Below are positions 42,215-51,786 of a stretch of DNA of 64,000 nt, piece after piece. The first letter of the stretch is position 1; each line of letters opens with the position of its first letter. This DNA is from Myxococcales bacterium (GTDB taxonomy: Bacteria > Myxococcota_A > Polyangia > Palsa-1104 > JAEUJZ01). The position numbers and the translations under genes were made by a program. Under the pieces are notes generated by a model. It had not been told where the DNA came from. It saw only the letters and a program-made list of their open reading frames with translations, and did no database searches. The stretch spans positions 62,001 through 126,000 of the forward strand of contig JAEUJZ010000010.1 in NCBI GenBank assembly GCA_016794505.1. The letters run 5' to 3'.

Positions 42215-43615
42215 CTAGGACTTGGATGCCTGGAAGATGAACGGGTAGGAAAACTGGACGCTGTCGCTGCCGCTCTGGGGAGCCGGGAAGCGCCAGCTCT
42301 TGGCGTGCTCGACGATGCACTTCTGCACATCGTCGTCGTGCATGGTGTCGACCTCGACATCGACCTGCGTCACCTTGCCGATCTTGCCGATGGTGAAGCG
42401 CAGCGTGATCTTGCCGGCCAAGGTCGGGTTGCGCTTGAGCGCGGCTTCGTAACAGGCGACGAGGGCGCCGCGGTACTGGCGAATCTTGGCGATGACGGCC
42501 TGCGGATCGAGATCGACGGGATCGATGTCCTGGGGGGCGCTGTCCTGAACGACGGCGCGCACTTTCTTTTCCGCTTTGCTGCCGGTGCCGACGCCATCGC
42601 TGGGCCCGCTGGCGACCAGGCCGCCGATGCCCTGGCTCTGTCCGGGGCCACCGCCGCGGCTCTGTCCCAGGCCGCGATCGCCTGTGGCGGGACCGACGCC
42701 CCCGACCTCGCGAAATACCTGGTCGGCATCGCGATCCGGTCCGCCGTTTTTGAGTGCATCCGCCAGCGCCCCACCGGGCCCCTTGGCGGTCAGCATCTTG
42801 AGCAGCCCGAGGTTCTGCATCTGCTCGGCCATGCGCGCCTGCCGCTCGGCTGCTGCTCGCGCTGCCGCCTGCGGATCTTCTGCCGGCTTCTGCGGCGTCG
42901 GAGCCTTGTTGCCCGGCTTGGTCTCGGCCGGCTTCTTCTGGGTGTCGTCTTTTTTGGCCTCGGCGGGCTTGGTCGGCTCGACCTTCTTGGCGGGCAGCGG
43001 CTTTTGCGGCTCGACCTTCTTTTGCACCAGCATGCGCACGAAGCGGTCGGGGATGTCTTCGATGTCGGGCTGCTTGGGTCGCTCCATGGCGCGCAGATAG
43101 GCGACGAAGCCAAAGTGCAAAATGAACGAGGCCAGGCCGTACTGCAGCACGCGGCGATCGCGCAAGAGCACATCGAACAGCGAAGGCCGCAGCGTGACCG
43201 GCAGCACGGGCCGCGGGGGCAGCGGCGCGGGCTTGATGAACTGGAACAAGAGCTTGAGCTCGCCCAGACGAAGCTCGCCTTGCGCGCTGCCATCGAGGCG
43301 AACGCGGCACAGGCCGTCGCGCTCGGGCATGCTGTCGTCGCGAAGCTCGGCAACCGAGCGCTCTTCGCCGTCCAGCGTCAGGCGACCGCGCATCTCATCG
43401 TGCAGGACCAGGCTATAGCCGCGCTCGCTGGCTTCAAACAGCGGCAGACGGGCCGGCAGGTGTCCCTGCGGCGGCACGATAAAGGTGCAGCGCGAATCAG
43501 GGCCCAGGGTCACGGTCTCGCGCCGACGCAGGACGCGCTCTTCCAGCGGTCGGCCGTTTAGAAACAGGCCGATGCGCAGGGCGCGGTGCGATGGGGCAAG
43601 CTCACTCTCAGACAC
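42215..43615 (-). CDS. FHA-like, transmembrane, TonB/AgmX-type C-terminal domain protein
   Basis: A 466-residue protein with three parts. Residues ~10-125 look like an FHA-type beta sandwich (ALRIGLFLNGRPLEERV, VTLGPDSRCTF), but the phosphothreonine-binding GRxxxS...SxxH residues are absent. A membrane helix at ~153-170 (YGLASFILHFGFVAYL) is followed by a long Lys/Pro/Ala-rich periplasmic stretch (KPAEAKK type). Residues ~375-466 form an AgmX/PglI-type TonB-like C-terminal domain (YRGALVACYEAALKRNPTL, then IGKIGKVTQVDVE). In Myxococcus, GltG has FHA-TM-TonB architecture in gliding, so this may be a homologue. Nine bases after the upstream stop. Confidence 0.87.
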   Translation of the reverse strand: MSESELAPSHRALRIGLFLNGRPLEERVLRRRETVTLGPDSRCTFIVPPQGHLPARLPLFEASERGYSLVLHDEMRGRLTLDGEERSVAELRDDSMPERDGLCRVRLDGSAQGELRLGELKLLFQFIKPAPLPPRPVLPVTLRPSLFDVLLRDRRVLQYGLASFILHFGFVAYLRAMERPKQPDIEDIPDRFVRMLVQKKVEPQKPLPAKKVEPTKPAEAKKDDTQKKPAETKPGNKAPTPQKPAEDPQAAARAAAERQARMAEQMQNLGLLKMLTAKGPGGALADALKNGGPDRDADQVFREVGGVGPATGDRGLGQSRGGGPGQSQGIGGLVASGPSDGVGTGSKAEKKVRAVVQDSAPQDIDPVDLDPQAVIAKIRQYRGALVACYEAALKRNPTLAGKITLRFTIGKIGKVTQVDVEVDTMHDDDVQKCIVEHAKSWRFPAPQSGSDSVQFSYPFIFQASKS

Positions 43616-43624
43616 AGCCGACTC

Positions 43625-44170
43625 CTAGAAGGGAGGCTTTTCCGTGGCTTTGATAATACGCTGCAGGAAGCTCTCATCGAGAGATTCCCAGTCATAGGCG
43701 GCACTGGCGCGCTGCAGCACGTAAAAGGCATTGGGCTTCTGGCGCTGGCCTTCGACGAGCATGCCCTCGGTGATGCGAAACAGCTTGTTGCTGCCGGCCT
43801 TTTCCACGCGAATCACGGCCGGCGAAGGCGTGGCCGTGGCAGCCGGAGCGCCCGCTGCGGGCGCAGGGCTGGCCGACGCGGGCGCGGAACTGCTTGGCGC
43901 TGGCGCAGGATTGGCCGGCGCGGCTGCGGCAGGGGAAGGCGCAGGTTCTTTGGGTGAAGCACTCGGCTTGGCGGACGCTGCGCTGTCTGCAGACGCGGGC
44001 GCCGCCGCGGCCTCTTGCGGCTTGGTGGGCGAGGAAGCGGGCGCAGCAGGGGGGGCCGTGCCCAGCGCAGGTGCAGGCGTGCTCTCAGACTGAGCCCACG
44101 CCGAGCCCAGCGAGAACAGCAGGCCTAGGCTGCTTGCGCGTGCAAGCTCGCGCGCTCGTGCTGGCTTCAT
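43625..44170 (-). CDS. Ala/Pro-rich secreted protein
   Basis: A 181-residue protein. The signal peptide ends near AWA (residue ~26). Residues ~30-120 are an Ala/Ser/Pro-rich chain (PAPAPSSSAPASASPAP), probably disordered. The last ~60 residues (VIRVEKAGSNKLFRITEGML, then a helix with YDWESLDESFLQRIIK) look folded. It overlaps the upstream TPR gene by four bases (ATGA), and ten bases separate its stop from the next start, so it is part of the envelope operon. Function unknown. It might be a periplasmic adaptor. Confidence 0.75.
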   Translation of the reverse strand: MKPARARELARASSLGLLFSLGSAWAQSESTPAPALGTAPPAAPASSPTKPQEAAAAPASADSAASAKPSASPKEPAPSPAAAAPANPAPAPSSSAPASASPAPAAGAPAATATPSPAVIRVEKAGSNKLFRITEGMLVEGQRQKPNAFYVLQRASAAYDWESLDESFLQRIIKATEKPPF

Positions 44171-47100
44171 GGCGTTCCTCCGGTGCTCTTGCGCTGCAGG
44201 CGGCGCTCTTCGCGATCGACGGCGGCCCGCGCTTCTTTGACATAGGCGTCGAGCTGCTCATCACGGCGTCCTTGCTGCATGTCCTGGTAGCGCATCAGGT
44301 ACTGCAGCGCGGCGCGCTTTTGGCCCAGGGTGTCGAAGCCGCCCATGTTGGGGGCATCGAGCATGAGCACGCCCAAGTTGAAGTAGGCGTCGGCGTACTG
44401 CGGATCGCGCTCGGCCAAGCGGCGATAGATATCCAGCGCTTCGGCAGGCCGCCCGGCGCCGCGCAGCGCTGAGCCCAGGTTTAGCTGCACGCCCGATGCA
44501 GAGGGCAAGAGCGATGCGGCGCGCTGCGCTGCGGGCAGCGCCTGTTCATAGTTTTTCGCCAGCAGGTACTGCGCCGACAGGTTGTGCCAAGCCAAGCCCA
44601 GGCTGCCATCGAGCTCGGTCGCGCGCCGGAAGGCGGCGGTGGCGGCGATGCGTCCACCATCTGGATTGTCGCGGCCACGCGCCAAGGCCAGAAGCCCCAG
44701 CAAGAGCTGCGCTTCGCCATTGCCTTCGTCAATCTGCTGCACCATGCCCAAGATGGCGCCGCAGAGCTCCAGCTTGCCGAGCAGGAAGTTGATGCGGGCC
44801 AAAAGCAGAAGCGCCGGCACGCTGCGCTCGTTTTCCGCGAGCACCTGACGCGCCAGGATCTGCGCGGTCTCGTACTGGGCGGACTCCATCGCGGTACGCG
44901 CCTCGGCCAAGGTCTGCGCCTGACTGCCAGCGCCCGCCTGCGCTTGGGCAGCCATGCCGCCCGGCGACAGACCCTGCGCCACGTGCTCGTCATGCAGCGC
45001 CGGGAAACGGTCCGGGCGATATGCCGACAGGCGGCTGCGCGCCTCGCGCGTCCAGGCATTGGCGACGCCTAGCTTGCCGGCCTGCTCGATGGTCACGGTA
45101 TAGCGCGCGACGGCCTGCTCTTCGATCTGCGCGACGTTTTCTTCGATCTTGGTGCGGTACATGCCGCAGGCGCCTTCGCCCAAGCGCTTGACCTCGGGCG
45201 GACAGGGCGCGGAAAGCAGCGTCTTGGCATACAGCTCAAAGACATAGCCCATGCGGTAGTACGCCGCGAGAGTCCAGGTCGCCCGACGGTATGCCAGCAC
45301 CTTTTCGTATTCCGAAACCAGCGCTGTGACCCCGTCATTGAAGCGCTTCACGCTCTGCTCAAGCTCGGTGCCAGCCCCAGCGATGCGCAGGCGCTCAAGC
45401 TCGGCCAAGCGGCGCTCGGCCAGCAGGAAGGCGGCGTGCGCAACGGGCTCGGCTCCGTCGCTGCCGGGCGGCAGGCGTGAGCCCAGCTTGATGGCGCTGG
45501 CATAGCTCTGCTGCGCATCCGTCGGATTGCGCACGGTGTCGCGGGCCCGGCCTATGCGGAAGTGCGCCTCGACCATGCGCGACAGGCCTTTTTCGTCGAC
45601 CGCTGCGCCGTTTCCATACTTGCGCAGCAGGCGTTCCCACTCATCGCTGGCGCGCTGCGCTCCGGCTGGGCTGGTGCTGGGGTTCTGTCGCTCGACAAGC
45701 TGGGCAATGCGATAGGCGACATCGCGCGCTTCATCGGGGCTGGTCGCGGCATCGGCTTCGTACTGACGCCATAGCTGAATGCCCAGCGCCAGATCGCCAT
45801 CGCGGTCGGCGATCAGCGCGGCGTTGTACAGGGCGTCTCGACGGTGTGGTGACTTGGCATAGCGTGGCAGCGTGGCGATCGCGCGATAGCCCACGAGCGC
45901 TTTGTCGAATGCCAAGACGCGCTGATGATTGACGGCGGCACGAAACACCGCAGCTTCGGCCAGGCTGCTCTGCGGATAGTCGCGCGCCAGGCGCTCATAT
46001 GCGCTCGCGGCTGCGGTTGCTCTGCCGATGTTTTCGTACGCGACGGCCGCGTTATAGAGCGCCTTGTCGCTGTTTTGGGCCTTGGGATTCTTCTCAACCA
46101 GCGCAACAAACATCGTCGCTGCGGCTTCGTAGCGCTTGGTCTCAAGAAGCTGTTCAGCCTTCTTGAACGAGACGTCTTCCGACAGCTTGCGCAGGCTGTC
46201 GCGCTGCTGCTGCGCCAACGCGCCTTGCCCACCGCAGCCTTTGTTCTGCAAGCGACTGGTCCACGCTTCGACCTGATCCAAGTTGCCTTCGATGGTGTGG
46301 CTGACCAGGATGGCGTTGCCCGCGTCGACGGCGCGCTCGCTTTGACAGTAGCGATCGAGCACATCGGAAAAGCGGCTGCGGGCGCGATCGAAGCGCAGAT
46401 AGCGGAAGTCGAGCTCCGCGGACTTGTACGCCAGCAGCGAGTTCTTATCGCTGCTTGGCAGCAGCGTCACATAGCGGTCATAGGCCGCCTGCAGCGCCGT
46501 GATCTCGTCGGGAATCGCCAGCGGGCCGCTGCCCTGCGCGGTCTTTCCGACCACCGGAAGTGGCGGCAGCACGGCCAAAAGCGCGCGGCTGACATCGTCT
46601 TCGCCCGCGTCATCGCCCGTCGCCGCACTCGCCTTGCCTGATCCGGCGCGCAGTGCCAAAAGAGCCAGGTGTTCCTGCGCTTTGATGGCGCCATAGGCCG
46701 CGTCTTCCAGGTGGCTGCCCTTGGCATCGGCCTCGCGCACACGGGCATAGCCGGCTGCGGCCTCTGCATACTCGCCGCCGTAGTAGTGCGATTCCGCGAG
46801 CAGATAGCTGTACTCGTAGGCGTTCTTCGCCCCCGGATGCTGCTTTAGAAATGTTGCATAGGACTGCGCCGCCTGACGGTATTCGGCCCGCGCTTGAGCC
46901 AGCAGCTTGGCGTCTTTGCTCGCCAGGGCGCGCTGGCGAAGCTCTTGGGCGCTGGCATGGCGGTTGGTGATGGCATTGAGCAGCGATGCATCGGCAAGCT
47001 CTGTCGCAGCCTCGATCGCCTGGGCGTTGTCGCGGTTGGCTTCGTACCACGGGCTGCCTGGCGCATAGTCGCGCGCCAAGGCTTCCCGCGCCCGCAGCGC

Positions 47101-49989
47101 CTGTTCAAAGCTGCGCTGACGGTCATAGGAAAGCGCGATGCGCTGCTGCAGCTTGGGGCTGTCCGGGGAAAGCGGCGAGCGCGCAATGGCCTGCTGATAG
47201 GCCTCAGCAGCGCGACCGTACTCGGTGCGGTCAAACCACAGATCGCCCAAGCGAATCAGCACCTCGCGGACGTGGGGCTCGCTTTCGCGTCCGGTATAGA
47301 AGCGGCCCAGACGCGCAACGCCCGCTTCAGCATCGCTGCGACCATCGCCATCCCAGTCACGCTCGGCGAACGACAGCGCCAGATACTGAATCGCCTCGCT
47401 GCGTAGCGACGATCCTTTCTCGCTCTTCCCCGACGCTGCGCTCGGATCGCCACCACCTGCCGCTCGCTCGGCCCGATCTCGCTGGTCGGCGAATACGACC
47501 AGCTCATCGAAGCGCCGCACAGCGTCGGCAAAGCGGTCTTGGCGATAAAACGTCCAGGCCAGCTTGTACAGCGCTTTGTCGTAATACGGCGAGTCGCGGA
47601 ACGGCAGCACCTGGCTGTACGCAGCGACGGCGGGATCGAGCTCGCCGCGGTCGAAGTGCAGCTCACCGATGCGCGTCCAGCTCTCGGCGACAAAGCGGCT
47701 GTCACCGGGCAAGGCTTGGCAGTCTTGATACAGCTCGGCCTTGCCCTTGCGCCCCGGCCATGGCGACGGAGCATCCAGCGGCTTGTGCTTGTTCGCACAC
47801 ACCAGGCCCAAGAGCGCCTGCCGCGCTTCCGCGTCGCGCCCCATCTCGCCCTGGCAGTAGCCCAAAAGATAGTGAACCCCGTCGCGCAGGCGATAGCTTG
47901 GATAGTCGCGCAGCAGCCGCTGATACAGGCCAATGCTGGGATCGTAGTTGGGCACCCCGCTTCCCAGATCTGCCGCCGCGCCGTCGGGCATCTGTCCCTT
48001 GACCCGCGATGCGAACTCTTCACTCGATCGCTCGAAGTACAGCTCGGCCAAGCGGAACAGCGCGTTGGGCGTATAGCGAGCGTGGTTGGGATGCTGCTTG
48101 ATGAACTCTTCGAACTGCGCGATGGCCTGCTGCCTCTCGCTGCGCTCGCCTTCTTCTTCCTGGGCGATTCGCGTCTGGTACTCGCGACTGGTGGCCGCGC
48201 GGTGGTGCTTGTAGTTCTCTTGCCCCAGCTCGAAAACGGCTCTTCGCAGCTGCTCGCCGGTTGCAAGATAGCGACGCAGATCCTCGGCGACGTCGGAATC
48301 CGTCGACTCGGGCAGCGCAGGCGCCGCGCTCGGACGCTCGACCGCAGAAGGCGGCGAAAACTCGTCGTCCAGGATGCGCAGCTCGCGCTTGTGATCGCGC
48401 GATAGCTCGGCCATGCGCTCGCTGTGCTGGACTTTGCGGGCCCAGGCGACATCCAGGACACCCGCATCGGCGCGCAGAAGGACGTCGGCGAACTTCTTGT
48501 GCGTGGACTCCAGCGCTGCGGGCAGAAGTGCGCTGCCCAGCTGGGCGGCATCGCTGCGCGCTTGCTCCAGCGTGCGCGTTTGCAGTCGCAGGCTCTCGCG
48601 CTCTTGATGCAGAGCGACGCGCAGGGCGTCCGCATTCACTGGATCAGTGCCCGAGCGCGCGACATCGGATAAGCGGCGATCGAGCGCGGCAATCGTGGCC
48701 TGCACTTCATCGACGGAGCGCTGCAGCGCCCCCAGGTCCCGCTGCAGGCCCACAAAGCGCATCACGTCGCGATCGGCCCGCAGCAGCGAGTGCGCCGCCT
48801 TGGGTGCCAGAAGATCCAGCGAAAACGTGCGCGCATCGCTCGGCAGGCGGAACGCATCCTGCGGCGGCTGGGTCAGCTTGGCGCGCAGCGCATCGACCAC
48901 CGGGCTGGCATCGCCGCGCGCTTGATTGAACCACTCCAGCGCACGATTCAGCGCGCCCCGTCGCAGAAGCAGATTGCCCAGCAGCATCTTGGCTTCCATC
49001 GCGGCGTAGCTGTGCTCCTGCGCGTCGCGATAGGCCAGAAGCAGAAGCTCTAGCGACTCTTCCGCTTGCGGATAGTCGCGGCTGCGGATGGATCCCCACG
49101 CGGCCTCGTACAGCGCCTCGCGAAACAGATCGCTCTTCTGCGAGATCCGCAGGTACGACTGCCGGGCTTTATCGGCCTCGCCGCGCGAAAGAAAGATGCG
49201 ACCCAGAGCCATGTGCGACAGCTCGATCACGCGCCGATCGTCGTCGGCTGCGGGCAGCGGCAGCGCCACCAGCGCTTGAAAGCCCGCCTCGGCTTCGCTC
49301 AGGTTGCCCTCGGCGACGTGGGCAGCGGCGATGAAATAACGAGCGCGCACGGACTCGGGGCGGTCGGCAGCAAGCGACTGCAGCGCGGTGCGTGCCTCGC
49401 GATAGCGCTGCCGTGCAAACAGATAACGCCCGATGGCATAGGCCCCGTCGGACGGACGCTCAGACGCGGGCATGCGCTGCAAGCGATCGATCCACTCGGG
49501 CGTACGCTCGTGGCTGTCGAGCTCAACGGCCAGATCCAAAAGCTGAATCAGCGCTCGGCCGTAAAACGGCGGACTCGCTAAGCCGCCTGGCTGATCGATA
49601 AGCGCCACGAAGCTGCGCTCCGCCGATCGCAGCTCGCCTTGCTCTTTTTGCGCCTGTCCCAGCCAGTACAGGACCTCGCTGCGGTGCGCCCCCGGCAGTG
49701 ACTCGCCCGCTTGCGCCAAGAGCTCCGTCAGAAGCGTCGCGGCAGCCGGGGCGTTATGAAGCCGCAAAAGCGCCTGCGAGTCGGCAAGGCGTGTCGCGAT
49801 GGCCTCTGCCGAGATCGCGGGCTCACGGGCAGGCTGCGCCGTCGCGGGCAGCGCCGTGCAAAGCCACAGACCCAGACCCAGGACCACTCGCTCAAAGCGG
49901 CCCTGTGTCCAAGACGAAGCGGACGCTGGCCCACGGACCGTCGACGCATGAGCGCCGCCGCGGGATCTGCGCGGCTCAGCGAGAGGCAT
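44167..49989 (-). CDS. Giant TPR-rich exported protein, AgmK/GltI-like
   Basis: A 1940-residue protein from ATG 49989, which follows AAGGGGG. A TTG at 50040 would add 17 residues with no such site. A basic leader and hydrophobic stretch (LGLGLWLCTALPATAQ) suggest export. The rest is a long series of TPR helices (LYWLGQAQKEQGELRSAERS, ALYNAAVAYENIGRATAAAS, AWHNLSAQYLLAKNYEQAL), with coiled-coil-like stretches at ~430-540. Length and content resemble the very large TPR proteins of the Myxococcus gliding complex (AgmK/GltI). Homology here is inferred from shared architecture, not computed. It overlaps the gene upstream by 14 bases. Confidence 0.85.
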   Translation of the reverse strand: MPLAEPRRSRGGAHASTVRGPASASSWTQGRFERVVLGLGLWLCTALPATAQPAREPAISAEAIATRLADSQALLRLHNAPAAATLLTELLAQAGESLPGAHRSEVLYWLGQAQKEQGELRSAERSFVALIDQPGGLASPPFYGRALIQLLDLAVELDSHERTPEWIDRLQRMPASERPSDGAYAIGRYLFARQRYREARTALQSLAADRPESVRARYFIAAAHVAEGNLSEAEAGFQALVALPLPAADDDRRVIELSHMALGRIFLSRGEADKARQSYLRISQKSDLFREALYEAAWGSIRSRDYPQAEESLELLLLAYRDAQEHSYAAMEAKMLLGNLLLRRGALNRALEWFNQARGDASPVVDALRAKLTQPPQDAFRLPSDARTFSLDLLAPKAAHSLLRADRDVMRFVGLQRDLGALQRSVDEVQATIAALDRRLSDVARSGTDPVNADALRVALHQERESLRLQTRTLEQARSDAAQLGSALLPAALESTHKKFADVLLRADAGVLDVAWARKVQHSERMAELSRDHKRELRILDDEFSPPSAVERPSAAPALPESTDSDVAEDLRRYLATGEQLRRAVFELGQENYKHHRAATSREYQTRIAQEEEGERSERQQAIAQFEEFIKQHPNHARYTPNALFRLAELYFERSSEEFASRVKGQMPDGAAADLGSGVPNYDPSIGLYQRLLRDYPSYRLRDGVHYLLGYCQGEMGRDAEARQALLGLVCANKHKPLDAPSPWPGRKGKAELYQDCQALPGDSRFVAESWTRIGELHFDRGELDPAVAAYSQVLPFRDSPYYDKALYKLAWTFYRQDRFADAVRRFDELVVFADQRDRAERAAGGGDPSAASGKSEKGSSLRSEAIQYLALSFAERDWDGDGRSDAEAGVARLGRFYTGRESEPHVREVLIRLGDLWFDRTEYGRAAEAYQQAIARSPLSPDSPKLQQRIALSYDRQRSFEQALRAREALARDYAPGSPWYEANRDNAQAIEAATELADASLLNAITNRHASAQELRQRALASKDAKLLAQARAEYRQAAQSYATFLKQHPGAKNAYEYSYLLAESHYYGGEYAEAAAGYARVREADAKGSHLEDAAYGAIKAQEHLALLALRAGSGKASAATGDDAGEDDVSRALLAVLPPLPVVGKTAQGSGPLAIPDEITALQAAYDRYVTLLPSSDKNSLLAYKSAELDFRYLRFDRARSRFSDVLDRYCQSERAVDAGNAILVSHTIEGNLDQVEAWTSRLQNKGCGGQGALAQQQRDSLRKLSEDVSFKKAEQLLETKRYEAAATMFVALVEKNPKAQNSDKALYNAAVAYENIGRATAAASAYERLARDYPQSSLAEAAVFRAAVNHQRVLAFDKALVGYRAIATLPRYAKSPHRRDALYNAALIADRDGDLALGIQLWRQYEADAATSPDEARDVAYRIAQLVERQNPSTSPAGAQRASDEWERLLRKYGNGAAVDEKGLSRMVEAHFRIGRARDTVRNPTDAQQSYASAIKLGSRLPPGSDGAEPVAHAAFLLAERRLAELERLRIAGAGTELEQSVKRFNDGVTALVSEYEKVLAYRRATWTLAAYYRMGYVFELYAKTLLSAPCPPEVKRLGEGACGMYRTKIEENVAQIEEQAVARYTVTIEQAGKLGVANAWTREARSRLSAYRPDRFPALHDEHVAQGLSPGGMAAQAQAGAGSQAQTLAEARTAMESAQYETAQILARQVLAENERSVPALLLLARINFLLGKLELCGAILGMVQQIDEGNGEAQLLLGLLALARGRDNPDGGRIAATAAFRRATELDGSLGLAWHNLSAQYLLAKNYEQALPAAQRAASLLPSASGVQLNLGSALRGAGRPAEALDIYRRLAERDPQYADAYFNLGVLMLDAPNMGGFDTLGQKRAALQYLMRYQDMQQGRRDEQLDAYVKEARAAVDREERRLQRKSTGGTP

Positions 49990-50806
49990 CGGCCCCCTTC
50001 TCTGCCGTCCCCTTGGGCGCCTTGGAGTCGTCGGTGACAAACTCGATGGACGGACGGTTTTCTAGGCTGGTCGTCGCAAAGCTGCCTTTTTCTCGGCAGA
50101 GCACACGAATGCGCGGCGGCGATCCTTCCTGGACGACGAAGCGGTGCGCGGCCGAGACAGAGTACGTGTACTCATCGAAGTACGAAAAGACGCGACTGCC
50201 GTTGCCGCGATACAGCAGCGTCGCGGACAGCGTGTGCTCGCCGGGGCGCAGCGGGCCATCCCAGATGGGCAGGTCGCCGGTCGGGATGGGTTTGTTGTTC
50301 TCTTCATCGCGGCGAAAGACCTCGCGCCCGTCGACTTCATAGACCACGCGCACCAGCCGATACAGCATGCCAAGCTGGTTGCGCTGGCTTACGGCCGTCA
50401 CCACACCGCCGGCACTGGTGCGCAGGTGGCGCTCGGAAAGCAGGCTCAGACGAGCCTTGGCACGAAAGATCTGATCTTTCAGATCGCCGATGCGGCGGTC
50501 GACCTCGCGCAGGGCATCGGGCCGGCCCACGCCATGGTCTGGGGTTGGAGCGGCTGGCGCTGCGGTCGGTGCTGGCGCTGCGGTCGATGCTGGCGCTGCC
50601 GTCGGTGCTGCTGGCGCTGCCGTCGGTGCTAGTGCTGGAGTCGCCGGGCCTGCGTCGGGGATTGCCGCTGGATCCGTCGGCCCAGCCGGCCTGCCATACG
50701 CCCCATGCGGTAGGCCAGAAAGACCCGTCCACAGAGCCAGCGCACATGCGGCCTTCCAGCGACCACGCGACAAGAATGCAGAGCCCGTCGACATGAGTGC
50801 GACCAT
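49976..50806 (-). CDS. Periplasmic coiled-coil/beta protein of unknown function
   Basis: A 276-residue protein. ATG 50806 shares its A with the stop of the upstream gene (TAATG), so translation is coupled. An N-terminal hydrophobic segment (~15-35) suggests export. Residues ~45-95 are Ala/Pro/Thr-rich (APTAAPAAPTA). A short coiled coil follows (~100-130, REVDRRIGDLKDQIFRAKAR), and the C-terminal half is a beta domain (YRLVRVVYEVDGREVFRRDE). Genes of this design are often misannotated as dihydrolipoamide acyltransferases because of the Ala/Pro linker, but no lipoyl motif is visible. Function unknown. Confidence 0.8.
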   Translation of the reverse strand: MVALMSTGSAFLSRGRWKAACALALWTGLSGLPHGAYGRPAGPTDPAAIPDAGPATPALAPTAAPAAPTAAPASTAAPAPTAAPAAPTPDHGVGRPDALREVDRRIGDLKDQIFRAKARLSLLSERHLRTSAGGVVTAVSQRNQLGMLYRLVRVVYEVDGREVFRRDEENNKPIPTGDLPIWDGPLRPGEHTLSATLLYRGNGSRVFSYFDEYTYSVSAAHRFVVQEGSPPRIRVLCREKGSFATTSLENRPSIEFVTDDSKAPKGTAEKGADASR

Positions 50807-51786
50807 TATATCCGAGTCTGCGTCTCGGGCGCGGGCAGGCGATGCCAGAGCTCTGCGGCCACCGCAAGCTGCCACAGCGAAAGCAGGCTGCGGCCCAGTG
50901 CTGCAACCTGCCGAACGAGCAGAGCCGCCCCGACGTACAGCCGAACATCGAGCGCCGCCGCCAGAAGTCGCGCCGCGACGATCCATGCGGCAAAGATCAG
51001 CACGCTCAGCACGGCGGCCCCCACAAGCCCTCGCAGAACCGGCTTGGCAGCGACGATCTGGCGCAGTCCTTGACGCAGCGCACGCAGCGTCTTTGCATTC
51101 GATTCTCGTCGGGTCAGCAGCGAAAGCTGCGTGATATGCACCACGAAGCTCAGCGCCGACCACGCGCACAGGCCCAGCAAGACCAGTGGGGCATAGTGAA
51201 GCAGCGCCGCGGTGGCCGTCCCCATGAGCGGGCGATCTCCGCGGCCAATCAGCGCCCCAGCCCCGACGAGGACGACGAGAAGCGGCAGCCGCAAGACCAG
51301 AAGCGACAGCGCATGCAGTCGAAATGCCATCCCCATCGACGACATCGCCCGCAGCAGCAGCCCATCGGACGCCACTCGCTGCGGCGTGCCCGGTCGCAGC
51401 AGCGTGGCCAACAGCCCACTCGATAGCGCGACCTGCAGAGCCCATCGCAGGCACAGACCGACGAGCAGCGCAGCAAGCAAGCTGGGCAGAATGGCTCCGT
51501 CGCCGTTGAGCAGCTCGGCCCACAGGAAATCGACCTGCCCACGGGCCAGCGCCGTCGCGATCGGCCGCCGCCCCAGGCGCTGATACAGCCCCAGAAAGAC
51601 CGGCAGCATCAGAAGCACGCCAAGCGCTTGAAACAACAGCCACAGGCCCAGCCACAGCCCTGGGCGGCCCATCACCCGTCGCCATGCCGCCGAAAACGGA
51701 CGATGCGCCGGCCCCAGGTCGGGCTGGTGAGCCTGCTCGCCGGACTCACTCGACGAGATCAGCGATTCAGAATCGGCTCTGTCCAT
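50806..51786 (-). CDS. Polytopic membrane protein of unknown function
   Basis: A 326-residue protein whose ATG directly follows the TAG stop of the upstream peptidase gene, with a GGGGGG site overlapping that stop. The first ~45 residues are polar. About six helices follow: LGLWLLFQALGVLLMLPVFL at ~46-68, then one near 105, 160, 195, 215 (LVLLGLCAWSALSFVV) and 275. There is no transporter motif. As the only plain polytopic protein of the operon it could be the inner-membrane base of the complex. That is an inference from position. Confidence 0.78.
   Translation of the reverse strand: MDRADSESLISSSESGEQAHQPDLGPAHRPFSAAWRRVMGRPGLWLGLWLLFQALGVLLMLPVFLGLYQRLGRRPIATALARGQVDFLWAELLNGDGAILPSLLAALLVGLCLRWALQVALSSGLLATLLRPGTPQRVASDGLLLRAMSSMGMAFRLHALSLLVLRLPLLVVLVGAGALIGRGDRPLMGTATAALLHYAPLVLLGLCAWSALSFVVHITQLSLLTRRESNAKTLRALRQGLRQIVAAKPVLRGLVGAAVLSVLIFAAWIVAARLLAAALDVRLYVGAALLVRQVAALGRSLLSLWQLAVAAELWHRLPAPETQTRI

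Noticed and set aside
42210..43310. Upstream extension of the HEAT-repeat frame
   Set aside because: It lies within the FHA/TonB-like gene in a different frame and its residues are arginine- and alanine-skewed without repeat structure. The signal peptide at 42209 marks the real start.
43894..44472. 192-codon plus-strand frame opposite the end of the TPR gene
   Set aside because: Continuation of reverse-strand coding bias, no ribosome binding site and no family resemblance.
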